Both the position numbers and the translations under genes were made by a program. From Arenicellales bacterium (lineage in GTDB: Bacteria > Pseudomonadota > Gammaproteobacteria > Arenicellales > JAJDZL01), in NCBI GenBank assembly GCA_958295885.1, contig OY282380.1, positions 4,073,109-4,137,108 on the forward strand: a stretch of 64,000 bases of DNA, read 5' to 3'. This document shows, piece by piece, positions 44,571-53,917 of the stretch. The notes under the pieces were generated by a model. That model saw only the letters and a list, made by a program, of their open reading frames with translations, made no database searches and was not told where the DNA came from. Position 1 is the first letter of the stretch. Every line of letters starts with the position of its first letter.

Positions 44571-44891
44571 GAAAATGAAAGCACCGTCATTTTCCACCTT
44601 GAGGCTCAATAAGACGCTTCATTACCGGCTGTGTACGCTTCACGACTCACGTTGCCGTCAGCCATGCAACACTCGCTTCCGGCTGGCTGTGCCTTTGCCG
44701 GACGGGAGTTGAACCCGCTGGACTGCTATGAATGGTTTCAGTTGTTTCATATCATCCTCCATCCCAGGACTTATCCTGGTGCAATTAATTTGGATTTGGG
44801 TTCAATCACCATCTAGTGCGCCCACCTGCGAAACTGATATATTTAACGAAGAGTTTTTTTTTAGATTTAATCGGCTGTAAAAAAGGAAATC
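44571..44891. other. Flank of the intron remnant
   Basis: No gene is seen. The first part may still belong to the intron's 5' domain. From 44780 on, the sequence is AT-rich and carries AAAGGAAATC just before the start of the small membrane protein gene, so it likely includes that gene's promoter and ribosome-binding site. Likewise, 43445-43819 upstream of ttcA contains only scraps and an AT-rich promoter-like stretch (43490-43540). Confidence 0.35.
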
Positions 44892-45374
44892 ATGCACTTG
44901 ATTGCCCTCGCTCTAGTCTGTGTTGCACTGGTAGTGCTGACATACTATTCTCCCAAAATTGGATTTTCACTTCTGAGTGGACTCGGCGCACTGTTGCTGG
45001 CACTTTATTTTTTAAATCTTGAAGAATCAGAAATTCAGAAATTTCCGATTCCGCGCGACCAGTTGACGCTGAGCGATATGGTTTCCGAGTTCTCCTATGC
45101 AGACAATTGGAAATTCTCTGGAAGGATCACCAATTCCTCAGAAAAAACTCTTACTGACATCGAGATCAATATCGTCCTGTATGACTGTCCCGATGGTCAA
45201 AGCGAGATATCCGATGCATGCGTAGTCATCGGTGACATCGTAGAATTTGTTGCTGTAACGGTTCCACCCCGTCAAGCGCGGGATTTCACCGACAATGTAG
45301 ATGTCGAGAATGCAGTGCCAAAAGGCATGCTTCTTTGGGACTATGAGCTGTCAGGGGTCAGAGTCAGCGACTGA
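44892..45374 (+). CDS. Small membrane protein with extracytoplasmic beta domain (uncharacterised)
   Basis: A 160-residue protein with two N-terminal membrane helices (LIALALVCVALVVLTYY and FSLLSGLGALLLALYFL). A soluble domain follows in which WKFSGRITNSSEKTLTDIEI, NIVLYDCPDG and VTVPPRQARDF have the pattern of a FxLYD-like or other immunoglobulin-like domain. Two Cys residues (YDCPDGQSEISDACVV) could form a disulfide outside the membrane. AAAGGAAAT precedes the ATG. It is convergent with nrdJb, with 22 bases between stops. Function unknown. Confidence 0.75.
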   Translation: MHLIALALVCVALVVLTYYSPKIGFSLLSGLGALLLALYFLNLEESEIQKFPIPRDQLTLSDMVSEFSYADNWKFSGRITNSSEKTLTDIEINIVLYDCPDGQSEISDACVVIGDIVEFVAVTVPPRQARDFTDNVDVENAVPKGMLLWDYELSGVRVSD

Positions 45375-45396
45375 ACGTTTCGAAATGTGAGGCCGC

Positions 45397-46131
45397 CTAA
45401 GAGCACTTCGAGTCGCCGCAGTTCAGACAGGTCAAACAGCCGTCCAGATAAATCATCGCTTTTGTGCTGCAGACATAGCACAGTTCGGCACCAGCTGGAA
45501 ACTTACTCCCACTGTCCGCTGCATTCTTTGAATTCCGGGTCTCGAACTGCAGTCGTTTTTCATCGAGGAACTGTTTCGTTTCATCGGACATCTCCTGCTT
45601 TTGAATCATCCCGATTTTTTCCATATGCATTTTGATTACGGATCCAATTTCCGCGACCAATGAAGGCGTAAAATTCCCTCCTTTTCTAAAGTAGCCGCCC
45701 CGCGGATCAAATATCGCCTCCATTTCTTCAACAATGAACAATGTATTTCCACCATTTCTGAACACCGCTGATATGAGTCTCGTCACAGCAACGATCCATT
45801 GGAAATGCTCCATGTTTTTCGAGTTAATGAAGATCTCATATGGACGTCTTCTCTCGACTTCAGTATCCACGTTAAACACCAAATCGTTGATGGTGACGTA
45901 AAGGGCATGTTCCGACAGGGGAGTTTTGATTTTGTAGGTTTTGCCTTCGAGCACCTCGGGCCGCTGGAAATCGAACTGATACTGTGTGGCGGAATTCCCA
46001 TCAATGGTGCTGTAGACGAGGTCTTCTTCCGTAGACTGGTTCTGCAGCCGCTCCTGCTGCTCTTCTTTTTCGGAAGCGGCATCTGCCACCTTATAGTCGA
46101 CAATTGGCTTTTGAATTTTAAGAACCATCAA
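45397..46131 (-). CDS. nrdJb: Class II ribonucleotide reductase, NrdJb subunit
   Basis: A 244-residue companion of the large adenosylcobalamin-dependent reductase encoded just upstream. It contains the TSCPD-like region LYVTINDLVFNVDTEVERRRPYEIFI (overlapping pieces of the C-terminal domain of NrdJ enzymes), then RLISAVFRNGGNTLFIVEEM, FDPRGGYFRKGGNFTPSLVAEIG, and a C-terminal zinc-ribbon-like Cys cluster, CYVCSTKAMIYLDGC then LTCLNCGDSKCS. In Pseudomonas the same division (NrdJa catalytic, NrdJb small) is known and both parts are needed for activity. The C-terminal Cys residues probably re-reduce the active site. It starts eight bases after the nrdJa stop. Confidence 0.9.
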   Translation of the reverse strand: MMVLKIQKPIVDYKVADAASEKEEQQERLQNQSTEEDLVYSTIDGNSATQYQFDFQRPEVLEGKTYKIKTPLSEHALYVTINDLVFNVDTEVERRRPYEIFINSKNMEHFQWIVAVTRLISAVFRNGGNTLFIVEEMEAIFDPRGGYFRKGGNFTPSLVAEIGSVIKMHMEKIGMIQKQEMSDETKQFLDEKRLQFETRNSKNAADSGSKFPAGAELCYVCSTKAMIYLDGCLTCLNCGDSKCS

Positions 46132-46139
46132 TATAAATC

Positions 46140-48245
46140 CTAAAACTTTCCGTAGTAACCTTCTTTCAAGGCATCATAAAGGTTGGCGGCGGTATGAATT
46201 TCGCCATCATACTCAATCAAATCACCGCCTTTCACTTCGACCACTTCTCCGTCTTCAAGCGTAAACTGATAAACAGTTCCCTCAAGGTCCTTGTCTCGAA
46301 CCAACACTCCTTGAAATGCTTCTGGATTGAAGCGAAAAGTCGTACATCCTTTCAAGCCGCTGTCGTAGGCATTCATGTAAATGCTTTTGAATTCCTCGAA
46401 AGGATAGTCTGTTGGGACGTTCGCGGTTTTCGAGATTGAAGAATCAATCCATATCTGCGCTGCCGCCTGAACCGCTACGTGTTCTGACGGTGAAACGCAA
46501 TCGGTAGTTACAAAATAATCAGGGAGGCTTGAAGGATTATTTGCAGATGCGTTTTCGTTAACCCTGGCGCGGTAGGCCAGCAGTTCATACGAATAGACTT
46601 TTACTTTCTCTTTTGACTTCTTTCCATCGCGGATGATGTTTCGATTGTATTCATGCGCAAAAGTGGGCTCTATGCCATTGCTCGCATTGTTGCCCAATGA
46701 CAAGCTGATCGTGCCAGTTGGTGCAATTGAGCTGTGATGGGTGAACCGCGCGCCGTATTGGGCGATTTGATCGGTAAGCTCACGCGGCATATTCTGCATG
46801 TACCGACTGAACTTTCCAATCAGAACCGACCCGCGCACCCTGTCACCGACTTTGATGCCATCGTCCGCCATTTCCGGACGCAGACGCATCATCCACGGAG
46901 TTACTTCAAACTCTTCCAGCATAATTGGCGCTGGACCTTTTTCTTTCGCCAATTCGACACCGGTTTTCCAACCCGTTACTGCGAGCTCTCGGGCGACTTT
47001 TTCCGTAAAATCCAACGATTCCGGTGAGCCATACCGAATTTTAATCATGTTGAGAGTGGAGCCCAGCCCCAAAAAACCCATTCCATGACGACGTTTGCGC
47101 AGTATTTCCCGCCTTTGCTGCTCCAGCGGCAGTCCGTGAATTTCCACCACGTTGTCAAGCATTCTTGTGAAAATTCCCACGACCTTCCGAAAACTGTCCC
47201 AATCAAAATAAGCATCATGAGTAAATGGGTCAACTACGAACTTCGTTAAGTTGACTGAGCCCAGCAAACAGCTTCCGTGAGGTGGAAGCGGCTGTTCTCC
47301 ACATGGATTCGTCGCTCGAATGTCCTCGCAAAACCAGTTGTTGTTCATCTCGTTCACACGGTCGATCAGGATGAATCCAGGTTCAGCATAGTCGTAGGTC
47401 ATCTTCATAATTGAGTCCCACAGCATTTTGGCTTTCACTGTTTTGTAGATGCGTACGGCGACTTTTCCCTCGTCATTCGTCAAATAAGATGGACTATCTG
47501 AAAGAGTGGGCCAGTGCTGCCAGGTCCATGGAAAATCTTCTCGATCAAATTCTTCTTCAGTAGCGGGAAAACCGAGGTTCCAGTCCTCGTCGTTTTTGAC
47601 GGCGTTGACAAAATTGTCAGTAATCAGGCAGGACAGATTGAACTGGCGAAGACACCCGTCTTTACGCTTTGCCTTTATGAAACTGAGCACATCCGGATGC
47701 GAGATGCTGAACACTCCCATCTGGGCGCCGCGGCGCCCGCCCGCGGATGAGACGGTGAAACACATCGCATCAAATATTTCCATAAATGACAATGGCCCCG
47801 ATGTTTTGGCGCCAGCTCCTTTCACGAAAGCACCTTTGGGACGCAACGTCGAAAACTCATAACCAATTCCACATCCAGCCTTGAGTGTTAGTCCGGCTTC
47901 GTAAACGGCATGCAGGATTCCCTTCATTGAATCCGGTATCGAACCTGAAACAGTACAGTTAATCGTGCTCGCTACCGGTTTTTCCTCTTTGGCTCCTGCA
48001 TTGGATACGATCCTGCCTGCGGGAACCGCTCCGTTCTGAAGCGCCCACAGGAAATTTGAATTCCAAAAATTTCGTTTCGCCGCCGGTTCAACGTCTGACA
48101 GCGCTTTCGCTATTCGAGCGTAAGTGCCGCTGACATCTTTATCAATGTTCGCACCGTTTTGAGCCTTTAGGCGATATTTTCGATCCCAAGTGTCATAAGA
48201 TGCTTCTTGCAGGGGCAATGTCTGAGGTTTAAAAATTAATTCCAT
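46140..48245 (-). CDS. nrdJa: Class II (B12-dependent) ribonucleotide reductase, NrdJa catalytic subunit
   Basis: A 701-residue catalytic subunit that makes deoxyribonucleotides using adenosylcobalamin to generate the thiyl radical, independent of oxygen. Motifs: the N-terminal YDTWDRKYRLKAQNG, STINCTVSGSIPDSM (first redox Cys), GCGIGYEFSTLRPKGA, SSAGGRRGAQMGVFSISHPD, the active-site loop ATNPCGEQPLPPHGSCLLGS (Asn-Cys-Glu plus the second redox Cys), GMGFLGLGSTLNMIKI, and APTGTISLSLGNNASNGIEP. The chain stops after the alpha/beta barrel, and the remaining C-terminal domain is encoded by nrdJb. No class I or III reductase genes are in the window. Upstream AT-rich DNA includes short palindromes (see 48246-49232). 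Confidence 0.94.
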   Translation of the reverse strand: MELIFKPQTLPLQEASYDTWDRKYRLKAQNGANIDKDVSGTYARIAKALSDVEPAAKRNFWNSNFLWALQNGAVPAGRIVSNAGAKEEKPVASTINCTVSGSIPDSMKGILHAVYEAGLTLKAGCGIGYEFSTLRPKGAFVKGAGAKTSGPLSFMEIFDAMCFTVSSAGGRRGAQMGVFSISHPDVLSFIKAKRKDGCLRQFNLSCLITDNFVNAVKNDEDWNLGFPATEEEFDREDFPWTWQHWPTLSDSPSYLTNDEGKVAVRIYKTVKAKMLWDSIMKMTYDYAEPGFILIDRVNEMNNNWFCEDIRATNPCGEQPLPPHGSCLLGSVNLTKFVVDPFTHDAYFDWDSFRKVVGIFTRMLDNVVEIHGLPLEQQRREILRKRRHGMGFLGLGSTLNMIKIRYGSPESLDFTEKVARELAVTGWKTGVELAKEKGPAPIMLEEFEVTPWMMRLRPEMADDGIKVGDRVRGSVLIGKFSRYMQNMPRELTDQIAQYGARFTHHSSIAPTGTISLSLGNNASNGIEPTFAHEYNRNIIRDGKKSKEKVKVYSYELLAYRARVNENASANNPSSLPDYFVTTDCVSPSEHVAVQAAAQIWIDSSISKTANVPTDYPFEEFKSIYMNAYDSGLKGCTTFRFNPEAFQGVLVRDKDLEGTVYQFTLEDGEVVEVKGGDLIEYDGEIHTAANLYDALKEGYYGKF

Positions 48246-49232
48246 CGCGAATCACTCTTTTTAATTCGGACTTTCGTTTTCAATAATGCGAAAAATAAAA
48301 TCAACTGTTCCTATTCTACGGGATTTTTTCGGCATTCAGATTCCATGGAATGCCTTTCGAGGTCAATCTATTCTTGCAATCACAAAAAAATATTATATGC
48401 AAATAATACTATATTCGAAGATTCAAAATTTCAAAAACACAGATATTTCCGATGTAAGACTTTAATTTATATAGTATAATATACTGTTAATATTCATTTA
48501 TTGACGAATATAATCGAGATTGAAATAAAATAATTTCTGTTGTCATTTATGACATTGTGAAATCGATAATGTGAGGATATTATTACTGTTGAAGGGCCCC
48601 AAATCGGAATGAATAATTCATGTCAATAAAAACAACAAGCTAGACTATCCACTCAGTTAAGACAGCCGATCTTTCGCAGTCTCATACATTTCGCAGCGGA
48701 AAGCTGAACGAGGTCTGCAGACTTTATGATCACAGTTGTGGGCGGTGTTCGGTGAGAACAGCAGACAGAAGCTGCTGAACGCCAAGCAGATCTGCGATGG
48801 GGTGTCAGAAAGAGCCGGTGCCTGCCGTGACGTCATTTTCTCGGTTTGATGGGAAGCGCGACCGGGCGGTTGGATGCATTCTCCTTTCAAGGCATCAACC
48901 AGCTGATCCGAAAATTGGAACCTGCTCAGGCTCACATACCTAAGTCATTGGATTCAAATTCAAGCTCAAATACTTGAACGAACAATTTTTTACAAGAATT
49001 CAGGTTGGAAACAATCCATTGAACAGAAAGCCAATCAGGAATCGGAGAGAAATGAATGACCCAGGAAATTTTTACCATCCTGAAAATCTAAAATTCAACT
49101 GTTGTTTTGCAGATCAGAAACATTCAGAGCATTGCATTCGAATAAAATCGTTAGCGAAGATTTTTTCCTGTGGCTCTCCATTAACTTTCCGTACGAAAGA
49201 AGATTCGAATTGATTCTAGCCCAAACATCAAA
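48246..49232. other. Long intergenic region: nrdJ promoter side and decayed sequence
   Basis: Nearly 1 kb between divergent nrdJa and the racemase-like gene. The first 350 bases are strongly AT-rich. They contain palindromic stretches around 48397-48416 and 48466-48487 (core AGTATAATATACT) that could be operator sites for the nrd operon, although they do not match the NrdR box closely. From about 48657 to 48935 there is a higher-GC stretch with short open frames on both strands and no recognised family, probably a gene remnant. I did not recognise a cobalamin riboswitch. Confidence 0.4.
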
Positions 49233-49904
49233 ATGATCGGCATCATCTCGCTTGACACTAATTTTCCTCGACTGCTCGGTGATATAGGAAATCCAGCGTC
49301 CTTTCGTTCACCAACAAAATACATTCGAGTTCGTTCGGCCACGGTCAACTCTGTAGTTTCTTCATCGGGCGTCAACGATCAGCTGCTGGCTGCTTTAATT
49401 TGCGCAGCAAGGCAGCTTGAAAAATCGAATGTGAATGTAATTGGTACAAGTTGCGGATTCCTGTCTTGTGTGCAGAAGAACATACAGACAGTCGTTTCAG
49501 TGCCATTCATCAGCTCTTCTTTGGTACTGATGCCCATTCTACGGAGTTTATTTGGGCTTGAAACTAAAATTGGCATCTTAACGTTTGACGCATCAAGACT
49601 AAGCGAACTGCACCTCAATGGTGAGTCGCGGCAAAACATCCATATACACGGACTGGAACCGACGGGCGAGCTGTACCAATGCGTCGCCAATGACCGTTCA
49701 GCTATGGACGAAATTTCAGCGGAAAAAGATGTAATGCAACTCGCTCGAGACTGTGTCGCCACACACCCCAACATCGAACTGTTGGTTTTAGAATGCACCA
49801 ATCTCTCGCCTTGGAAAAATCAACTGCGAAGTCAATTCAACCTTCCGGTTTTTGATTTGGTTGACGCTTTAGAATGGGTTAACTCTGCGTATGCCGTTCG
49901 CTAG
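49233..49904 (+). CDS. Aspartate/glutamate racemase superfamily protein
   Basis: A 223-residue protein with the two-Cys layout of the Asp/Glu/hydantoin racemase superfamily. The first Cys is in NVIGTSCGFL, about residue 77, and the second in LLVLECTNLSPW, about residue 188. The N-terminal MIGIISLDTNFPRLLGDIGN is of the arylmalonate decarboxylase or maleate isomerase-like kind. Such enzymes racemise or isomerise small acids through paired thiols. The start ATG follows AAACATCAAA without an obvious ribosome-binding site. No partner genes adjoin: the TRAP operon lies 320 bases downstream on the other strand, which could import its substrate. Confidence 0.8.
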   Translation: MIGIISLDTNFPRLLGDIGNPASFRSPTKYIRVRSATVNSVVSSSGVNDQLLAALICAARQLEKSNVNVIGTSCGFLSCVQKNIQTVVSVPFISSSLVLMPILRSLFGLETKIGILTFDASRLSELHLNGESRQNIHIHGLEPTGELYQCVANDRSAMDEISAEKDVMQLARDCVATHPNIELLVLECTNLSPWKNQLRSQFNLPVFDLVDALEWVNSAYAVR

Positions 49905-50225
49905 TGCAAGTCAGAGAGATTTTACGATGCCCGCAAATTCGGATTCCTGATCGTTGAATGCGCATGCAAAAAGCAAAATTTTTCGATTCCCAACCGGTGA
50001 CTGCCTCCAGCGATTGGCATAGTGTGCAAGTCACCTATCCCTATTGAACAGAAGCTTGAAAATTATGATCGCTCCTGGCGAAGTTTCAGGACTGAGAGCG
50101 GATTTCGAATTGGAGACTGAATTGCTTCAAAGCACGAGCAGGCATTGCTGAATCTCGTCTAGATGAAATGGCAGAGCGCTCAATACTTCGAGCTTGGCCG
50201 ATAAACAGCCTGACTTCAACTGATG
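49905..50225. other. Intergenic region, nothing recognised
   Basis: A 321-base gap between the racemase-like gene and the convergent TRAP large permease gene. No open frame of note, no strong hairpin and no repeat were seen. Confidence 0.5.
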
Positions 50226-51530
50226 CTATGGTGATTTTGCTCGCATCGCGTCCGGCAGATAAGTAGCGATTTCAGGAAATACGGAAATAATTGCGACTGC
50301 CAGGATCATAATCAGAAACATGGGCACGGCAGCTCGAGCGATGAACGCCATATCCTTTCCGCTCATACTCTGAAGCACAAATAAATTGAAGCCTATGGGT
50401 GGCGTGATCTGTGCCATCTCCACAACAACCATTAGAAAAACACCAAACCAGATCATGTCAAAACCAGCTTGTCTGACCAGTGGTTCTATGACTGCCATCG
50501 TCAGAACAATCGATGAAATGCCATCGAGAAAACAACCGAGCACAATATAGAACACCATCAGCGCGAATATCAGTATCCAGGGAGTCAGCTCAAGAGAACC
50601 AATCCACTGCGCGAGCGATCTCGGCAGGCCCGTGAATCCCATGGCCAATGACAAAAAAGTAGATCCAGCTAGAATGAAAGCGATCATGGCGGATGTGCGC
50701 GTAGCTCCCAATAGTGATTCGCGAAAGGAATCCCAATTCAAAGACCCTTGAAGGGCTGACAGAAACAGCGCTCCTACCACTCCTAGGACTGCGGCTTCTG
50801 TCGCAGTCGCAATACCAGTGTAGATCGACCCCATTACTGTGAATATGAGAATCAGAACGGGAATCAGCTGTATGACATCCTTGAATCTGCTTTGACCGTC
50901 AGAGGCCGATGCCTTCTCGCGGGTACCGCTTACCAGCCCCCAAATGGAGACATACCCCATAAACAGGCATGCAAGCATGATGCCGGGCAGTATTCCTGCA
51001 ACGAACAATTGAGCGATCGATTCGTTGACTGTAATTCCATAGATGATGAGGCTGATTGAGGGTGGAATCAGCAATCCTAGAGTGCCGGCGCCCGCCAAAG
51101 TCCCAATGATCATCTTTTCGGGGTATTTTCGCTCGCGAAGTTCGGGAATCGACATTTTGCCAACGGTGGCGACAGTAGCAGCGGATGAACCGGAAATTGC
51201 GGCAAAAATGGTGCAGCCAGCGATGTTGACATGCAGCAGACCACCCGGTAATTTCTGGGTTATGGGAGTAAGCCCGCGAAATAGATTTTCCGAAAGCTTG
51301 GTTCGAAACAATATTTCTCCCATCCAAATGAAAAGCGGAAGCGCCGTTAAGGTCCAGCTGGATGAAACTCCCCAGATTGTAGTCGCCATCGCATCGCCGA
51401 TTGGACGGCTGGTGAACAGCATCATACCGATGGCAGCCACTCCAATCAGACTTATCGCGACCCAGATTCCAGTCCCGAGAAAAAGGAACAGAAATAACAG
51501 GAAAATTAAAGTAAACGCGAGTTCATCCAT
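50226..51530 (-). CDS. dctM: TRAP transporter large permease (DctM family)
   Basis: A 434-residue inner-membrane protein with about twelve hydrophobic segments: the N-terminal ELAFTLIFLLFLFLFLGTG, RPIGDAMATTIWG, AAISGSSAATVATVGKMSIP (the conserved GSSAATVA segment), GTLAGAGTLGLLIPPSISLI, and ITPPIGFNLFVLQSMSG near the end. The ATG at 51528-51530 overlaps the dctQ stop by eight bases, a typical coupled junction; the open frame upstream to 51596 lies within dctQ and is ignored. With DctQ and DctP it makes a sodium-driven importer for a carboxylate or similar acid. Substrate unknown. Confidence 0.93.
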   Translation of the reverse strand: MDELAFTLIFLLFLFLFLGTGIWVAISLIGVAAIGMMLFTSRPIGDAMATTIWGVSSSWTLTALPLFIWMGEILFRTKLSENLFRGLTPITQKLPGGLLHVNIAGCTIFAAISGSSAATVATVGKMSIPELRERKYPEKMIIGTLAGAGTLGLLIPPSISLIIYGITVNESIAQLFVAGILPGIMLACLFMGYVSIWGLVSGTREKASASDGQSRFKDVIQLIPVLILIFTVMGSIYTGIATATEAAVLGVVGALFLSALQGSLNWDSFRESLLGATRTSAMIAFILAGSTFLSLAMGFTGLPRSLAQWIGSLELTPWILIFALMVFYIVLGCFLDGISSIVLTMAVIEPLVRQAGFDMIWFGVFLMVVVEMAQITPPIGFNLFVLQSMSGKDMAFIARAAVPMFLIMILAVAIISVFPEIATYLPDAMRAKSP

Positions 51531-52044
51531 GGTCCAGATGCAGGGGTTCGAAGTTTTTAACCATAAAACATCTGACAAGGCTATGCACAATCGCAATCGC
51601 CAACAGCATCGCTCCCAACACGGCTACAAGTTGAGGTTTCCAAAGCAAGACAGCGTCTGCGCCTTCGCTGCGTTCTTCAAATTTCCAGGAGAAGTACGCG
51701 AGTCGAGCCATGTAATAGGCAAGAAATACAGAGATGAAAGTGGCGATGCCCAAGCACCACAATTCTGCGAAGCGACGCCATTTGGGAGCGAGTCGAGAAA
51801 TTATAATCTCGACTCGAATATGTCCGCCTTCATGAAAAGTGTAGGCAAGAGCGAGAAAACTCGCAGCGGCCATGGTATATCCGGAATACTCCGTTAAACC
51901 CGGGATATACACTGAAGCAATGCGAGACCCAATACTCAGGCAGACCAGCAGTGCGATCAGTATCATGCAAATAGCTGCTGCAAACCCGCAATACCGATAA
52001 AGCGAGTTCAACGCAGTGTCTAAGCGAGACAATATTCGCATCAT
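51523..52044 (-). CDS. dctQ: TRAP transporter small permease (DctQ family)
   Basis: A 173-residue protein with four membrane helices (YCGFAAAICMILIALLVCL, then YTMAAASFLALAYTF, LGIATFISVFLAYYMA, AVLGAMLLAIAIVHSLV), and the family segment FHEGGHIRVEIIISRL between the second and third. I place the start at the ATG pair at 52041-52044. A GTG at 52074 would add ten residues and is possible. It sits between dctP and dctM in the usual order. Confidence 0.9.
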   Translation of the reverse strand: MMRILSRLDTALNSLYRYCGFAAAICMILIALLVCLSIGSRIASVYIPGLTEYSGYTMAAASFLALAYTFHEGGHIRVEIIISRLAPKWRRFAELWCLGIATFISVFLAYYMARLAYFSWKFEERSEGADAVLLWKPQLVAVLGAMLLAIAIVHSLVRCFMVKNFEPLHLDHG

Positions 52045-52094
52045 GGAAAGATGTGCACGCAAAACGCAAAACACAGGCGTGCACAGATTTTGGC

Positions 52095-53066
52095 TTACAT
52101 CGCTTTGTAGGCGTCGATGACGGCTTGACCTTGTTCACCAGCGCGTTCCAGCCACTCGCTTGTCATGACATCCCCAATTTTTTGAAAATCGGCTCGCAGT
52201 TCGTCACTCGGTGGACTGACGGACATTCCGTTGGCGGCGAGTTGTTCTTTGTACCAATTGGACAGCTCCTCTGCCTTGGCCCAACCATTGGCCTCTGCTG
52301 CTGCAGCTGTCTCCAGAACAGTCTGCTGAGTGGCAGAATCAAGACTTGCCCAAGATTCGCTGTTGACAATAACCATATTCTTTGGCAGCCAAGCCTGAAC
52401 ATCGTACCAGTGCGAAACGTACTCCCAAAGTTTTCGGTCATAACCCGTGGAACCGGAAGAAACCATGCTTTCAGCAACCCCTGTTGCAAACGCTTGAGAA
52501 AGTTCAGCCGCTTCGATCTTTGTCGGAATCGCTCCCATCAGTTCAGCCAATCTCGCAGTTGCGGCGTTATAGGCGCGAAACTTCACATTTTTCATATCAG
52601 CGGCACTGTTCACTGGACTTTTATTGTACAAACCTTGGGGAGGCCACGGTACCGCATACAGCAGCATGACACCTCGACTTGCCAATACCTCTCGCATCAA
52701 TGGTTTAGACGCTTCGTACAGCTTCCTCGCATCCTCAAAACCTGTAGCCAGGAATGGTAGCGCATCAATCTCAAAAATCGGATCTTCATTCCCTAAAGCA
52801 GAAATCAGTCTTTCTCCAATTTGAGCCTGCCCCGTTCGCACCGCACGAAAGATTTCACCACCTTTATAAAGTGAACCACTCGGGTGAGTAACGATTTCCA
52901 GTGCGCCTTCGGTAGCCGATGTAACAGCTTCAGCGAAAGCTGAAGCATTTTCAGAGTGATAATTCGTAGCGGAGTATGCAAGGGGCATATCCCATTTTTC
53001 GGCATTTGCAACACCGGCCGAAAAGCTCAGCATTACACCAATGGCAGCGATCAAGAATTTTCTCAT
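52095..53066 (-). CDS. dctP: TRAP transporter solute-binding protein (DctP family)
   Basis: A 323-residue periplasmic binding protein. It has a signal peptide (FLIAAIGVMLSFSAGVANA), then WDMPLAYSATNYHSENASAFAEAV, LEIVTHPSGSLYKGGEIFRAVRTGQAQIG (in overlapping pieces; the conserved ligand-contact region with Arg), FEIDALPFLA, NVKFRAYNAATARLAELMGAIPTKI and MVSSGSTGYDRKLWEYV. The conserved Arg in FRAYN-type position normally contacts the carboxylate of the ligand. It is the first gene of a dctPQM operon. Confidence 0.93.
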   Translation of the reverse strand: MRKFLIAAIGVMLSFSAGVANAEKWDMPLAYSATNYHSENASAFAEAVTSATEGALEIVTHPSGSLYKGGEIFRAVRTGQAQIGERLISALGNEDPIFEIDALPFLATGFEDARKLYEASKPLMREVLASRGVMLLYAVPWPPQGLYNKSPVNSAADMKNVKFRAYNAATARLAELMGAIPTKIEAAELSQAFATGVAESMVSSGSTGYDRKLWEYVSHWYDVQAWLPKNMVIVNSESWASLDSATQQTVLETAAAAEANGWAKAEELSNWYKEQLAANGMSVSPPSDELRADFQKIGDVMTSEWLERAGEQGQAVIDAYKAM

Positions 53067-53679
53067 AATAGTTTAACCTCGTCAAAACTGAATAATATTG
53101 ATTTTGTGAAATACCCCATATCATGGGAATATTCCAGTGAACAATACGCTTATTTTATCCAAACACCCTTCAATTAGGGTGCGGAACGTGATTGAATCCC
53201 AACCTGCCCCTGAATTTATATCACTCAAGTTTCGGAGTTTAAAAACACAGAATTTTGTGCTTTGATGGCAAAACAGGCACCGGCGAGCATTACTGTCATG
53301 TTCAGCCTAAGGTGAAGTTTCATTTCATTTTTGCCGCGATGAAATGATCGTGCAGAAGAAAGTTGTCATCTAATCTGGAGTTGAGCCGCTCAAGTGCACT
53401 TCTTTGTCTGTAGAGTCTCTTCCAATTCAGAGTGTGCCTGTCGCCAACGGTCCGTGGCGGAGAAGGTTCGCAGGATCAATCTTACCTCGGACAATTCGGC
53501 TTTTCTCATCCGGTCTGACGCCACCGAATTTGAAAAATTTCTTTCTGCCCTAGCAGTTCAAGTTTCAGGCGGCTGTCGCCGCGCCACATGACGGTTCCAG
53601 TTGTGACGATCGTAGCGAATCTGGCGAAACAACGCATAAAACGGAGGCTGTTTACATAGCTGATTGAGAATGCCATCGA
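53067..53679. other. Intergenic and decayed sequence upstream of dctP
   Basis: The first 200 bases are AT-rich and should contain the dctP promoter. From about 53260 to 53679 short frames appear on both strands without recognisable domains. They adjoin the mutS fragment and look like gene remains. Confidence 0.35.
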
Positions 53680-53905
53680 GACGGAGGAGTCATTCGAGAA
53701 GGCTATGATGCACAGCATGACGAACTGGGCCGACTCAGAGATGATTCCGGTCAGGCGTTCATTGGTCTTGAAGCCCGGGAAGGAGAAAGAACTGAATTAA
53801 AGAATCTTAAGGTTCGTTGCAATCGGGTTTACGGCTACTACATTGAAGTTTCGCGACATGACACCGAAAAGATTTCAGAAGACTATCGCCATCAGGCATT
53901 CATCA
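53680..53905 (+). pseudogene. Fragment of a mutS mismatch-repair gene
   Basis: In one reading frame this stretch gives EGYDAQHDELGRLRDDSG, then FIGLEAREGERTELKNLKV, VYGYYIEVSRHDTEKIS and EDYRHQAF. This is the lever/clamp part of MutS (canonical EGYN.ELDEL...LE..ER..TGI.NLKV..N.V.GYYIE.S). There is no start codon in frame, no upstream mismatch-binding domain and no downstream ATPase domain, and similarity stops abruptly near 53905. It is therefore a stranded internal fragment of about 70 codons. Whether an intact mutS exists elsewhere cannot be seen. Confidence 0.85.
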
Positions 53906-53917
53906 TACTAAATAAAT

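Noticed and set aside
48246..48700. Cobalamin riboswitch upstream of the B12-dependent reductase
   Set aside because: I looked for the conserved B12-box-like core and a GC-rich multi-stem leader; the region is AT-rich and shows neither.
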